A stretch of 64,000 bases of DNA from Rutidosis leptorrhynchoides (GCF_046630445.1 NC_092334.1:109875001-109939000), one strand, 5' to 3'. Shown: positions 12,297-26,531, counted from the first letter of the stretch. Notes: generated by a model from the letters alone, not told the origin. Translations and numbers: made by a program.

Positions 12297-15200
12297 TGTG
12301 ATGCCCCGTACAAAACCATTGTGTATGAATCATCAACAACAGGATTATTACAAGGTCAAATACTATATGTGGTTTCAAAAGAAGTTTGCATTCATGAATA
12401 AAGATGATGTCTTAACCAACATCAAATGTCTTACAACAAAAGTATGCTTCAATGAACAGAAGCAATTAGTAATAGTGCGTGACCCAATGGTCGTTACAAA
12501 TCATTGTTTTAAAAGGTAACATAGTTTGAATGCAAATAAAACGTTTCATGCGGTGACAACTCTAACAAGCGCAGCGAGTGTCTACAAAGCATGACTAGTA
12601 CAGCGAAAGCAAGCAAACCTTAAGCACCTGAGAAAAACATGCTTAAAAACGTCAACACAAAGGTTGGTGAGCTATAGTTTAAGTATAACAGTAATGTAAG
12701 GTAGGCCACGAGATTTCAGTGCTTCAACAGCGTTTCAAAACAGTATGAAAAGTATATGTATAACCGTGGGCACTTGGTAACTAACTTAACGTTTATCACC
12801 CCCTGAAAGTACACTTGGCGAGTGCGTATGTTTATGAAGTATTAAACACCTGTTAAATGCTAGCGCTACTAGCCCGAGTGGGGATGTCAAACCCTATGGA
12901 TCCATATCTAAGATTCGCGTTCACCGGTTCAAAGACCAATGACTAAACGTTACCGAGCTAAGGGGAAAGTTTATGCCGTTGTATAACCCACACATATATA
13001 AAGTTTAAGTACTCGTTCCTAGTATGTAAAACGTAAAATGCACATGTATTCTCAGTTCCCAAAATAGTTAAAGTAAAAAGGGATGCTATAACTCACAGTG
13101 GAAAAGTAGTAGTAAAGTTGACTCGGGAAAAGTAAGCAAGTATGTAGGTCCGGAAAGTCCTCAACCTAAGTCAAAAGTTACTAAGTCAGTAAATCGTTCC
13201 CAAAGGTTTAAATGTATGTAAATTAGGTCTTAAGTATCATCATCATTCATCATTAATCAAAAAGTGTAAAGTAAGTTTTAAGTGAAGACTAGGGTTTAAA
13301 ACAAAGGCTGACTTCGTCTAGTCGCCACGGCCTCTATACAAACTGAAATGAGGCGAGACCAGTGTCCATGGCTCCCTATATGAGTCCCCTAGGTACTGAC
13401 CAATTTACAGAACCAAAATCATCTTCGTTTGACCGTGGTGACGGTTTAAGTGCGAGTAGGTCAGAAATTTCAGCACAACGTTAATAGGGTGTAGTGACTT
13501 TCGGGAGGCCATAGATCCTAAAACGTAACTCGGATTAAGACGAGGTCTAAATGGAAAATTATCTACTCGAACCGAACTAACTGAAAATCAACTTTACAGT
13601 AACCCAGGTGTTTTGATCAGACCCAAAAAATAGTAGGTTTAGTGTTCCGGTGGGTTCTTGGTGCTCGATGCTCATCACGGTTCTCATCCTTGATGCATAT
13701 AGCTTCAAGTGTACAACTCGTTGATGGGTTTGCATCATCTTAACCAAGTTTTGACCATCATAACACTTGTGTAGATCTAAGATAAGTTGCACAACTCACT
13801 TAAGAGTTGTATGTAGTTTGATGAACCAAAGTTACATCAAGATCTTAGATCCGACACATACATGAGTTCTAATAGTAATATAAAGCTACAAACTTGAAAG
13901 TAAACTAACTAATCAAGATCTTAAGTTGTAGAACATAGTTCTTAGTTAGATCTTAAAGATCCTAGACCCAAAAGTCTAGATCTAAAGTTCTTAAGTTAAA
14001 TCCTAAGTTATAAGACATGAATCTTTACTTTAATGAAACCATAAGTTATGAATCTTAGATTTTCATCTTGTAAAGTGTAGGTAAGCTCATAAGCTCTTGT
14101 TTACAACAAAATTAGAAGACCATAAGCTATAGAAACTTAGATCCAACACAAGTATATGAAGTTATAACTAGAAAGTTATACTTCCATGTTCTTGAACTTA
14201 CAAAGTTAACTTTTAGTTTCAAGAAATATGAGATCAAGATTAACTAGTAATACTTGACCAAATTAACAACATTTCAACTTTAAAGTACATAAAATGAAGA
14301 AATAAATTAAATCTACAAGTAACAAGTTCATGGTTGTTCATACTTTAAAGATTCAAGTCAAGGCTTTGATCTTTAAGAGAGTAAACCTTAAGTTTACAAA
14401 CATGGATACAAGTATGATTTAAAAACTCATGAACTTTAAATCTTTTAAAACATTAAGTGTAGAACCATAACTAGAAAGTTTAGGTTCTTGTATGTTCTTG
14501 TATGAACAAGATGATATGAAGAATAAACTAGATAGTTTGATTCTTACAACTAGTAAAGAAACAACAACTACAGGTAATTAAACAATAACAAGGAACAAGT
14601 ATCAAAACAAACAAATGATGATGATATGTATGTATATATTTCGGTTTTTATACAAGAAAAAGAAGAGAAAAGAAGCCTTGTTACTTACAATATTAGAGAG
14701 AAAAATAAGAGAAAGTAAAGTAGTAAAATGAAGTGCGTGAAATAAAATGAGATACAAGTGAATAAGTAATCTAAAAAAAATTTGAACTCTCCCTCGCATG
14801 TGTCTTGGCCGATGGTTTTCAACAAAAAAAATGGAAGGGATCATTTGCTCGGGCTAGTAGCGCTAGCATTTAACAGGGGAGAAGGTGATAGCTAGAAGTG
14901 GTATTAAAGTAAAATGGCATGGGAAAGATGGTGTAAGTATCTTGTAACTAGTCTCTTTACTTCACTAACTAGTCTAGTTTCCTCTTAAAGTAATACTTGC
15001 ATAATAAATGGGCTAATTAGTCCATTAAGTGTGTAGGGTGGGCTTCTAAGTCCATGTACATTTATAAAGCTCAAGTATGTAAGTAAGTAACAATTAAATA
15101 AACAAAGCCCAAGTAATTAACTAGTAACTTTAGTTAATTAAAAATGATTAATAATAATTAACCATGTATGTAAATAATATCCAAAATATTATTCGTGAAT

Positions 15201-15341
15201 AGTCCACGTGTCACGAAGACGAGTCGGGCCATGTATAGTCAAGTACGGTAACAAGTAAATGTATATAAGTACATTTATTAAATCACAAGTATTAATAATA
15301 AAAATTATTAATTAAACGTTGGAAAATCCAGGGTCGTTACA
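12297..15341 (-). repeat. 5' LTR of element C
   Basis: A 3045-bp LTR on the minus strand, opening TGTAACGACCCTGG at 15341 and closing GGGGCATCACA at 12297. The primer-binding site follows directly. Shared LTR modules appear in reverse, for example the complement of GAGAATACATG near 13040 and of GAAATCTYGTGG near 12708. It abuts D's LTR sequence at 15342. This indicates that C inserted into that LTR. Confidence 0.8.
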
Positions 15342-16146
15342 AGTAGAGACACTCGACCGAATGTCTTTTCAAAAGACACACTACCGAGTGTGCATACACA
15401 CGGCCCAAATCAAAAGACACTCGGCCGAGTGTGTACACACACGGCCCACTTTCAAAAGACACACTACCGAGTGTGTTCTTGAGCTGCTGAAATTTGGAAA
15501 AGTGAGGGGTTTGAGCCAAAAATCACCAAATCTCGACCATATACTCATTTAAACCTCAAAACTTATCACATCTTGTTTATAATATCTTTTGGGACATAAA
15601 CCCACAAATATTACATCAAAACAACAACAAATTACACCAATTTGACATCAAAACCCACTTTGACAAAAACCTAACTTCAAACCCAATTTGACACGAATTT
15701 AGGTAATGAAAATGGGTGATTCTTACCTTATTTGAATCAGTAAAACACAAAGAATCGATTTCTAACACAAATCAAACTTCAAATCGAGATTTGGAGAATT
15801 AGGGTTCAAGAGGTGAAGAAATTAGGTACGGGAGTGATTTTAGGGAAATATCTAGAAAATGTGGAATGAAGCAAGTAATACCCACTTATTTGAGTTAAAA
15901 CCCATACCCCACAACACACGGGTATTTATCAGTTATCTAAAATCTTTCGTACCTCGTTAGGCGGCCCTAACGGAGTCCAAATTAAATAAACAAACCTGTT
16001 CTATGACCCTTGTCACAAACTGGTCTTAACCAAATAATAAAAATAACACTATTCACATAATTAAAATAAAAGTATATAAAACACATAATAAAATTCTAAG
16101 GGCAAAATAGTCCACTTACAACTAGCCCAGGTTCCAGTCTGTTACA
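15342..16146 (-). repeat. Partial 3' LTR of element D, truncated by element C
   Basis: About 805 bp closely matching 22195-22964, the corresponding part of D's other LTR. The minus-strand start TGTAACAGACTGG is at 16146. It includes part of the ACTCGGCCGAGT palindrome cassette near 15343-15480. One clear length difference is an extra stretch near 15595-15630 that the other copy lacks. The missing part lies beyond element C, outside the window. Confidence 0.85.
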
Positions 16147-16157
16147 AATCCACCCCC
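16147..16157 (-). promoter_or_regulatory. Element D polypurine tract
   Basis: On the minus strand AAGGGGGTGGATT lies between the end of the pol frame and the LTR start at 16146, as expected for the plus-strand primer. Confidence 0.7.
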
Positions 16158-19100
16158 TTAAAGAGATTCCGTCCTCGGAATCTGGTCTTGGTCAAACAAA
16201 CGAGGGTAGCGGGTTCTCATCAACTCTTCCGTTTCCCACGTAAGATTAGAACCCAAACTATGTTTTCACTAAATCAACACCATAGGTATCTCTTTCTTTC
16301 TCAACTTAGTCACCTTTCGATCAACTACACGGACTGGCTCTTCCACTAATTTCTTATTCAAATTGACGCTTAAATATTCTAAAAGAAGAAGTTGCGTTTC
16401 ATCGTCGACTTTACACTTACGAAGATAACACACGTTGAATATATTATGAATATCGGCTAACTCTGGCAGAAGATCTAACACCACAGTCTGATCGTTCAAC
16501 ACTTCACTGATCAAAAACGGACGAATAAATCTCGGTGCTAACTTACCACGTTTACCGAATCTGATAACTCCTTTCCACGGCGAAACTTTTAGATACACTC
16601 GTTCACCCACCTTAAAGGTTACCGGACGTCTACGCGGATCAACATACATTTTCTGCCTATCTCTAGCGGCTTTCAACTTTTCTCTCGCAATTGCAACTTT
16701 TTCGGCTGTCATTTGAACAATTTCGGGACCTGCAAACTGTTTCTCCCCGACTTCTAACCAACAAGTCGGAGTTCTGCAATGACGACCGTATAAAATTTCA
16801 TAGGGCGGCATCCCTATACTCGAATGATATGATATTATACGCGAATTCGACCAACGGCGAATGTGTATCCCACGAACCACCGTATTCTAACACACAAGCC
16901 CTTAACATATCCTCCAAAGTCTGTATCATTCTTTCACTCTGACCGTTTGTCTGAGGATGATAAGTTGTACTTAAATTCACACGTGTACCCAGATTCTGTT
17001 GAAGACTATTCCAAAAATTCGATACGAATCTTGAATCTCTGTCTGAAACGATCGATAACGGCACACCATGTCGACTAACTATTTCTTTCACATACAATTT
17101 GGCTAACTCATTTAACGAAGCTGTTTCACGAGTAACAAGAAAATGAGCACTTTTAGTTAGACGATCCACTATTACCCAAATCATATCATGTCTTTTCTAA
17201 GTTCGAGGTAATTTGGTCACAAAATCCATCGTTATATGTTCCCATTTCCACTCTGGAATCCGTAACTGACGTAATGAACCATAAGGTTTCTGATGTTCTG
17301 CCTTCACTTGAGCACAAATATGACACTTTTCGACATATCGAGCGATATATGTTTTCATTGTCGGCCACCAATACACTGTTTTCAAATCATGATACATCTT
17401 ATTACTACCCGGATGTACTGTTAACCTGGATTTGTGAGCTTCTGTCATGATTAAATCCCTCAAGTCTCCAAGTTTAGGCACCCAAACACGATTGTTTAAG
17501 GTCTTTAGTCCCCATGTGTCATCAATTAAGTTCACTTTTTGTTTTGTCATTTGTCAGATTTAATATGTTCGTCCTCTAAAGCACAGGCATGAATGGTTCT
17601 TAAGTTGTTAATCAATTTTGAAGTTATATTCAAACGAAGGAATTTCATATTTTCACTTGACTTTTTACGACTTAGCGCATCTGCAACCACATTTGCCTTA
17701 CCCGGATGGTATTTAATTTCACAATCATAATCTTTGATCAACTCTTGCCATCGTCTCTGACGCATATTCAATTCTTTCTGTGAGAAGATATACTGCAAAC
17801 TCTTGTGATCTGTACATATAACACAATGGGTTCCATACAAATAGTGTCTCCACAGTTTTAAACCAAACACTACTGCAGCCATTTCAAGATCATGCACTGG
17901 ATAATTCTTCTCACGAACTTTCAACTGTCGCGAGGCGTAAGCGATTACTTTATCTCTCAGCAAATGACGCATCACAGTATACCACACAGTCGTCTGAACC
18001 TTCTGGTAAAGCTAACACTGGTTCCTGACACATTAGCTGTTTCAAAATCTGAAAAGCCTTTTCCTGTTCATCAGTCCATCAAAAGGCTACATCTTTACGA
18101 GTCAACCTAGTCAACGGACCTGCTATTTTAGAAAAATCTTTGATAAACCTGCGATAATAACCAGCCAATCCCAGAAAACTCTTAATCTCAGTCGGAGTCT
18201 TCGGAGAATTCCAATTCATTACCGCTTCTATCTTTATCGGATCAACCTTTATACCTTCAGCACAAATCACATGACCCAAAAACTGCACTTCACGTAACCA
18301 AAATTCACATTTTAAAAATTTTGCAAATAGTTGCTCGCGTTTCAACAAGTTCAAAACCTGTCTCAGATGTTCAGCATGTTCACTCTCTGTCTTTGAATAC
18401 ACTAGTATATCGTCTATAAACACGATCACAAACGTAGCTAAGAATGGACGACACACTCTATTCATTAGATCCATGAAGACTGCTGGCGCATTCGTCAACC
18501 CAAATGGCATGACCAGAAATTCATAATGACCATACCTTGTTCTGAACGATGTTTTTCGGTATATCTGATTCAGCAACACGAACCTGATGATATCCAGATC
18601 GTAAGTCTATCTTAGAAAAGAATGAAGCACCCTGTAACTGATCGAACAAATCATCTATTCGAGGTAATGGATACTTATTCTTCACTGTTCTTTTGTTCAA
18701 TTCACGATAATCAATACACATACGCATTGGCCCATATTTATTTTTAACAAACAATACCAGAGCACCTCACGGTAAAGAACTTGGTCGGATAAACTCACGA
18801 TCTAATAACTCTTGAATTTGTGACATCATTTCACGGATTCCAGATGGCGCTAATCGGTATGGAGCTTTTGCAACTGGTGTTGTTCCAGGAACCAACTCAA
18901 TCTTATATTCGACTTCCCTTACCGGCGCCAGACCTGGTAACTCATCTGGGAACACTTCAGAAAATTCTGATACTATCGGAATATCGGCCACTGTTTTCTT
19001 TTCTTTCTTCGCATCAATCACATATGCAAGAAATGATTCACAACCCTTTGCCATTGACTTTTTCGCTTTCATCATGGTTATCAACGGTAAATTATACCAT

Positions 19101-20824
19101 CCCCGCTCCCCTCGGGCCACAACACGGGTTCCATCGGTCGAACAAAAGGTAATCATTTTCCTATAACACATAATATTAGCCCTAAGCGAGTTCAGCCAAT
19201 CCATTCCTAATACTACATCAAAGCTAGGAATAGGTAACACTAAATAAGTCACTGGGAAAGACTTCCCTTCGATCTCTATACAAACCCCAGTCACATATGT
19301 TGTGACGGGTGTGGTCTTACCATCGGCTACTTCTACACTAACCGGTTTGGGTAACACAGTTGCTGGTAAATTTAACTTAGCACAAAAATCTAGGGACATA
19401 AAACACCTATTGGCACCACAATCAAACAATACGCGAGCAGGTATTGAGTTGATTAGAAACATACCGGTGATCACTTCGTCGGTTGACACAACATTCTCAA
19501 CCGACATCTGAAAAGCTCTAGCCTCTACTGTCGGAGGGTTCTTCCTCTTCTGCCCACTCGAGGCAGTTGACCCTCCGGCTAATGCCGAACGCGCCCCTGA
19601 CCCTGCCCCGGAACTACCACTCTTCGACAGACAACTAACTGCACGATGCCCTGGTTTGTGACAACTTCAACACACACTATTTGAATACGAGCATGTTGAA
19701 GACTCATGCCCAACAACACCACAGTTTAAGCATCTTCTTGTAGCCTCAGAACACTGACCACTATGAGAAGGTCGACACGTGTGACACCAATTCCCTTTAC
19801 CTTATCCAGACCCAGTACTACTCTGACCACTTTTACTCTTCGATTTAAACCCATTAGACTTCATGGATTTAGATCCTGATTGACCAGATACTTGCCCACC
19901 TTATTGTAGCACATTACCAAACATTCTATTTCTGGCGACCTGAACATCACTTTCTACCATCTTAGCCATCACAACAGCTTGAGACAACGATGTAGCTGTT
20001 CTAACCAAAGTTCGGTACTCTGGCAGAATGATATTAACAAAATGCTGAATACGAGACGCTTCGTCTGGCACCCATTGTTGTACAAACCTCAGTTTATCCA
20101 TAAACTTCTCTACTACCTCATCGATCGTCATTTGAGGTGTCATCTTCATTTCAAGAAACTCATTCTTGATTCGGTTCATATCAAACGGATTACAATACTG
20201 TTCACACACCTTCCCATGAAACTGCTCCCGTGTGATCATACTCACTTGCTCTTTCGGTATACTGGATATCAAAGAATCTCACCAAATCATAGCCCTACTT
20301 TTCAACAGTCGACTAACATATGTTACTTTTAGCTCGGGTTCACACTGGCATGCTTCAAATACCCTTTTAATTTCTCGCAACCAATTGAGAGTTACAGTCG
20401 GATCAATACTTCCAGAGAACTCGGAGGGTTTGCAATCACGAAAGTTCTTATAAGTACACCTTTTAGGTGGTTGCATGTAGGGTTGTTGAAACATTTGCAT
20501 TTGGTATGGGTTCATCATCATGGAATTTTGGTAAGTAAAAGTGTTTTGCGGTGGCATATAGTGTTGGTTAGGTATTTGATTCTGAAACTGGTTCTGGTGC
20601 ACATTAGGTATTGATTGGGATTGTGCGGTTGGGAATCCAGGTGGTGTATCATCATTTCCAGAATGCCTCGCCAATTCAAGCTCATTAATTTTGTCTTCAA
20701 CCTCTTTTAGCTTGCTTTCTAACTGAAGGATGTAACTATTCTGATCATCATCCGACTCAACACCCTCCTCTGGTGCTCTGAATGTTCCTGGGTTGGATGG
20801 GTCAGTTGCGTTTCTATCAGCCAT
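16158..20824 (-). pseudogene. Dead Ty3/gypsy gag-pol of element D
   Basis: Minus-strand polyprotein remnant whose order matches a chromovirus gag-pol. Gag begins MADRNATDPSN at 20824, has a coiled-coil-like segment (LESKLKEVEDKINELE), and continues to about 19900. A zinc-knuckle region lies near 19680-19800 and protease (LFDCGANRCFM) near 19420. RT ([18 protein letters not shown]) spans 18100-18760. RNase H (CTDHKSLQ) lies near 17800, integrase (IVSDRDSRF) near 17030, and a chromodomain-like end near 16200. The frame is broken by in-frame stops in gag, the knuckle region, before RT (LP-stop-GA where Trp is usual), after RT and in the chromodomain, and by frameshifts near 18550, 17980 and 16840. 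It cannot encode a working polyprotein. Several stops replace expected Trp codons. Confidence 0.92.
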
Positions 20825-21007
20825 ACCTGTGCTACAAAACAGCTCACACAAAAGCTTAGTGGATATCAGTTAGTGCAAGCACAACTATCACACACATATC
20901 CTATTTTCACTTAGCCCCCACTCCCACAGACATGTATGACTTGCCTCAGGGTTTGGAAACAAAATACGCGCACGTACTTGCTGCCAAACCATGCTCTGAT
21001 ACCAACT
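20825..21007 (-). promoter_or_regulatory. Element D leader and primer-binding site
   Basis: Minus-strand TGGTATCAGAGC at 20993-21004, three bases from the LTR end at 21008, is an initiator-tRNA-Met type primer site. The short leader to the gag ATG has no ORF. Confidence 0.8.
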
Positions 21008-22964
21008 TGTAACACCGGTCATTTTTTTTTAATACACAGCGGAAGACTTTTATATTAAAATCACAACATTTAATACATCACAACATAAATCCACATAATT
21101 AAGTTTAAGTTTACACGACGGTGTTACTTATTACAAAATACATGTTACAAAAGTCCACATCAGAGTTCACACGTCAAACATGTCTTCAATATTAGCACCC
21201 GTCCAAACTAGCAGTACCTAAACCTGCAAGGGTGGAAATGTGGAGGATTAGCATAACGCTAAGTGAATGGAATCTATCTAACAGATATAGCTTAAGCCAC
21301 ACACAAGCTATATACTAACAACAGCACATACTAACTATCAACTAGCATACAATAAGACAATACGAGGATCGGCGGCTTGTACGAGCACATGACTCTCAGC
21401 TGATCGGGCCTGAGTCTACCGATAATCCCTGCTACTCAATTCACAGTATAGATATCCAGATGCAGGGGATGCATCATTCACACTATAATCCACAATCAGT
21501 AGCCTATGGACCCAACCTCCCCTAGGCACGGTTGACCTCATACGGACTCTAACCTCTCCTAGGCACGGTCTCGAGTCCCCAGTCTCCCTAGGCTCGACTG
21601 GTGCCATTCACAGTGTACACCTAATTCACACACAACATCATGCATACGATATTATTCTAACATGGCAACATCTACACTAAGCATGGTAAAAGAGTCAACC
21701 ACAGTAGCAGGATATGCTACTTAAACTCTATCCGAAGATAGACTCACTCACCGATTACCAGTTGCAGCTCAGTTTTCTTACTTCTGAGCTTCTTCCTTGT
21801 TCTAATCACCTGAGAACAAAACAAACGAAGTCAATATGCATATCTCAATCAATAGTATAATCAAATCATACTATAAACTAGGTCATAACATCATTTCACA
21901 AGTCCACAACGTAACTCCATTCACTATTGTCAAATAAATACGTGGAAAACGGGACACACATGCCAAAACCTATTTTCCCGCCCCAAAAACAGTTTGATCC
22001 AGCTTCTTAAAAGTTCTTCATTGAAAAGTACTCTTCAATACAATTCCAACGATATTTTATTCATCAAAAACGGAGTTACGGTTTGAAAGTTATGACCGAA
22101 ACAAATTTCTCAAAATGCTGAAAAGACACACTACCCAACTCGGTAGTGTGTGTCATAGACACTCGGTCGAGTGTGTAGACACATGGCCGAATGAGTAGAG
22201 ACACTCGACCGAATGTATTATCAAAAGACACACTACCGAGTGTGTAGACACACGGCCCAAATCAAAAGACACTCGGCCGAGTGTGGACACACACGGCCCA
22301 CTTCCAAAAGACACACTACCGAGTGTGTTCTTGAGCTGCTGAAATTTGGAAAAGTGACGGGTTTGAGCCAAAAATCACCAAGTCTCGACCATATACTCAT
22401 TTTAAACCTCAAAACGTATCACATCTTGTTTATAATACCTTTTGGGACATTACACCAATTTGACATCAAAACCCACTTTGACAAAAACCTAACTTCAAAC
22501 CCAATTTGACACAAATTTAGGTAATGAAAATGGGTGATTCTTACCTTGTTTGAATCAGTAAAACACAAAGAATCGATTTCTAACACAAATCAAACTTCAA
22601 ATCGAGATTTGGAGAATTAGGGTTCAAGAGGTGAAGAAATTAGGTACGGGAGTGATTTTAGAGAAAAATCTAGAAAATGTGGAATGAAGCAAGTAATACC
22701 CACTTATTTGGGTTAAAACCCATACCCCACAACACACGGGTATTTATCAGTTATCTAAAATCTTTCGTACCTCGTTAGGCGGCCCTAACGGAGTCCAAAT
22801 TAAATAAACAAACATGTTCTGTGACCCTTGTCACAAACTGATCTTAACCAAATAATAAAAATAACACTATTCATATAATTAAAATAAAAGCATATAAAAC
22901 ACATAATAAAATCCTAAGGGCAAAATAGTCCACTTACAACTAGCCCATGTTCCAGTCTGTTACA
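21008..22964 (-). repeat. 5' LTR of element D
   Basis: A 1957-bp LTR, minus strand, opening TGTAACAGACTGG at 22964 and closing GGTGTTACA at 21008. It contains a GC-richer cassette at 22121-22328 with repeated palindromes such as CACTCGGCCGAGTG (22270-22283). The right-hand flank starts GAATT; the matching duplication on the left is outside the window. Confidence 0.85.
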
Positions 22965-23784
22965 GAATTCGATACAAGACTTCAGGATCAACTCAACGTT
23001 ACTAAGGGAACGCACACACGCTGAGAGGTGCGCCCACAACGTCGTTCATCACATCCGGAATATATTTTGGCTCCCGTAACAAGCTACATCTCTGAAAAAT
23101 CACAGCCTTTATCGCCCGAAGATTCACAAAACAAATCGTCTCGCCACTCGCAACATCAAAATCGGAACTCTCTCATACAAGATCCAACGGTCCGATCATG
23201 ACCAAACCTACAGTCCAAGTTTCACGTCGTTCCAATGGTAGACGAACCCTCTATGATTTTTCTCTCACTGCATCTCCAAACCCGAACAAAGTAAAATTTT
23301 AAAGGCGATCCGACGATTAACGAACCCGTAATGATTTTTCTTCTCTAACAGCTCTGAATCATAACAGTTTAAACCTGAATGGCAGCAGCTTCGAAAAACT
23401 ATATCTCAAGATCTAACGGTTCTATCTTCCTCAAATTTTTACGGCCATTAGACCTATGTATCTAGCACCTTCGGTAAAAATTTCAAACCAATCCAACTGT
23501 TAACGAACCTGTTATGATTTTTCTCCTCCATCTGCGCAGTAGAATCCGAATTTTGAAAGTTCATCATTCCCTCGAACGGGACCGCAAGGAATGATAACTT
23601 AGATCTGATACCCGGATCTTCCCGAAATTCTCTCAGCAACAAGACCCATCGATCTGATCATCGACCCCGTTGACTGATCCCATGATCATGATACATGTTG
23701 CATCACATCATATACCCGTCGTTCTTCACCATCTTTCAATTCGCCATCGTGCCCATACTCGAACCTTGAGCTCTAGATACCACT
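22965..23784 (-). mobile_element. Leader / 5' internal region of copia-like element E with primer-binding site
   Basis: On the minus strand a TGGTATCTAGAGC site (23770-23782) resembles the Met-tRNA primer site with a small change, two bases from the LTR end. The remaining 800 bp toward 22965 shows no ORF longer than about 60 codons and no recognisable domain. Element D starts at 22964, so E is probably interrupted in its leader or early gag region. Confidence 0.5.
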
Positions 23785-24251
23785 TGTTTGGAATTCGGTA
23801 GGCCCTAACAAGACAAGTTATTTATATGAATCACTTACCCACAAACGACAAGCGAATAATAAAGCATAAACGCTAAATGTAAACGACACAGGGATTTAAC
23901 GTGGTTATATCCCAACTCCAAAATGCGGAGAAGGGTTTACTCCACGGGCGCAAACCAGAGATTTTTTACTATAACTTTTCGTGCACACATTACAATGAGG
24001 CTAGGGGTTACAATTTATAGGAAGAGATAAATTTGTCCACCAAGTTAAACTTGTCCTTCAAGCAAAAGACATTCCATAAATATCTATTACTTGCTCCATA
24101 CTCTATTCCTACTAAAAGATTTAATTAAGGCAACAGAATCTCTACGACTTATTCACCAAATCAAACACACTACGACTTGTTCACCAAGTCAAGCGTCTTG
24201 TTCACCAAGTTACGTCTTATTCCTTTGATCAAATTCTTCACACCTTCAACA
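23785..24251 (-). repeat. Short LTR of element E (copia-like)
   Basis: 467 bp with minus-strand start TGTTGAAGGTGTGAAG at 24251 and end CGAATTCCAAACA at 23785, next to a primer site. Short length, a TGTTGAAG start and a conserved GATTTAACGTGGTT-type phrase (23894 onward) fit Ty1/copia LTRs. No coding region confirms the class. Confidence 0.55.
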
Positions 24252-26422
24252 ATGAGTCATGGCAACATCCCTAGAACCCATTATAAATCCCCACAAGACT
24301 CCGATCATCGTTCCCCTCAAATAGCTATACACAAATACGGGGTGAACACTCCAATCAAAAGACAATTAGATAAACCAAAACCGACAACTTTATAGTCAAA
24401 TCAAAAAAAGCCATTACCAAGTATTATATCTAGTTTTCCTTAAATCATTTCATTATTTTTCTTATATCTTACTTCGGAATCAAGGTTCTAGATTTAAAAG
24501 AATGATTGATAATTGAGATACCACTCACTAATAACTAGAATTCTTTGTGTCATGACATACGGGCTTCAAGCCACTTCATCAATGCATTCAACTCTTCAAA
24601 GCAGCCTTCCTTGACCACTTGTTATGGAAAATATTCTTCGAAAGCTCGGTCATATTCATCTAGAAAATTTGTATCGAAACATTAAAATTTAAAATCCCGC
24701 AACGGATGTAAAGAAAGGCTTTTTCTCGCTGTTGTAGCTGCTTGGATACTCAAATTGTCTACTTCATAAATTCTTTCTCAACCCGTTTATACAGTTTTTT
24801 TTTTTTTTTCCTTTGTTAGCTTCTATCAACATTGTGCACCTCACATGGACGTGAAAATGCCCTTGGGTCACTAAATGAGTTATTCATTTCTCTCGAAGGT
24901 GCAGATCCGTAGTTAGACTTTGAGTTTGATCTAAGATGGGTTCATGTCAAGTTGGGTGTAGTGGCCAAGACAAGCTAGCCACATCTCGTGGGAAAAGAAC
25001 GAGTAAAATCGACTTCCTAACATTTTTTTTGAGGAGATGAGTTACCTTTACTTTATTTGAAAGGGTATAAAATCTCAAGTCATTAAAAGTATACATAGGT
25101 CACATCCCTCCATTAGCCAAGAGCACATTTGATATGATGGATTTCTCTTTCTTTCGATTGAGCGTCAATACTTTTTGAGATCTCGAGGCTCAACCATGAA
25201 CGAATGAAGTGCATCAAAACACTTACAAAGTAACTAGTTGGTTAATAACTTATTTCTATTTACTCCGTTTGTTAGATTTTAAGGAATTATGTTCAATCAA
25301 GATGTTGATATATTAGCTAAATGGTAACTCCGTCTAGAAATCTATTACACAAAAGTTCAAGTAATTAATTACATTTATATGAATTTTCTAAGGATGCAGT
25401 TTGTTTTGCCAGTATAGCATTTCGAAATTTTAATACCATTTTTAATATAAACATGTTCATATTCAAATTTTATCAACATATCTTAGTGTGGTCAGAGGAA
25501 ATGATTGAAACGGCAACAAAATAACTCAGTAAGTCCACACACTTTTGAATAAAAGATAACGTTTTTCTTCGAGCAGCATAGTGGAAAAACCTTATTTAAT
25601 AGAAAAAACTTTATATGATAAATCCATGTTTTCATCATATGGGTGGCTCTTTTTATAAGTAATAAAACCAAATCATAAAGTTAGAAAATCATATGAACTA
25701 AATACTGAGAAATGTTAATGACGAGAATCATTACACTTGAGGGTCCAACAAAAAATCACTTGCCTACTACAAAAATGATCCAATAGTTTTGTTATTATCT
25801 GGACGAAAAGAAGTAACATACGATTAATTAACAGAATCGAAGTGAATTACCAATATCACCAATATCACCTATATATAGTTATATATCTATAAATATTAAT
25901 TTGTTTAAGTACTATCTTGTTATCAATTATTTGCTTAATCTTTTTTTTTCTTTCTATTTTAAGCATATTCTGTTTATTTTTATTATTATTTAATAAAGTA
26001 ATAAAAGAACTAATGTTGTCACTAATGGCATGTTTCGGGAGTTTTGACTACTCAATTCAAGTGCAAAGTAATATACTTTTCTCTTTTTCTAGCGACAATA
26101 TTAAGGTCACTGACGGGGCAATTAGTCACCCACCCGATCATAATTTAGGAAGTCACACGTGATGCTCACTTCGTACATATGTTAGGAGAAAACCTCAAGA
26201 TTTGCACCCAGGGAAAGCCCTCGTGTTACCTTGCTGAATATGAGCAAAAAACACCATTTGCAAGAAACCCAGAGGACTCCATAACCAATTACAAAGCAAA
26301 TTGCATTATGAAATCCCCAAATGAAGCTCGAATTCGAAACCTCTCAAACATCCAAATAACAATAACCACCCAACTAGATGAAGATGGTTAAAAAGTAACA
26401 TACTTTATAATTTACATATTGT
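24252..26422. other. AT-rich stretch without a recognisable gene
   Basis: No ORF with a family signature. At about 24550-24690 the minus strand has a short exon-like frame (DEYDRAFEEYF, then a stop, then ELNALMKWLEARMS and a stop), which might be the end of an old gene, but nothing else supports it. The open frames near 25917-26391 have no known motif. Confidence 0.4.
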
Positions 26423-26463
26423 TGCGCGCGCGCACACACACGCGCGCGCGCATATATATATAT
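26423..26463. repeat. Alternating purine-pyrimidine tract (GC)n(AC)n(GC)n(AT)n
   Basis: Forty-one bases of unbroken purine-pyrimidine alternation: GC repeats, AC repeats, GC repeats, then AT repeats. Such tracts are known to favour Z-DNA. Confidence 0.9.
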
Positions 26464-26530
26464 TGGGTAAGCGAGGAAACCCTCCTATGAACGAGCACAT
26501 TGACTCCCCCATTGAAGGTAAAACCCCGGG

Positions 26531-26531
<1 letters not shown>

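Noticed and set aside
25917-26391. Two adjacent plus-strand frames of 70-81 codons
   Set aside because: No recognisable domain and no splice or promoter context that would support a gene.
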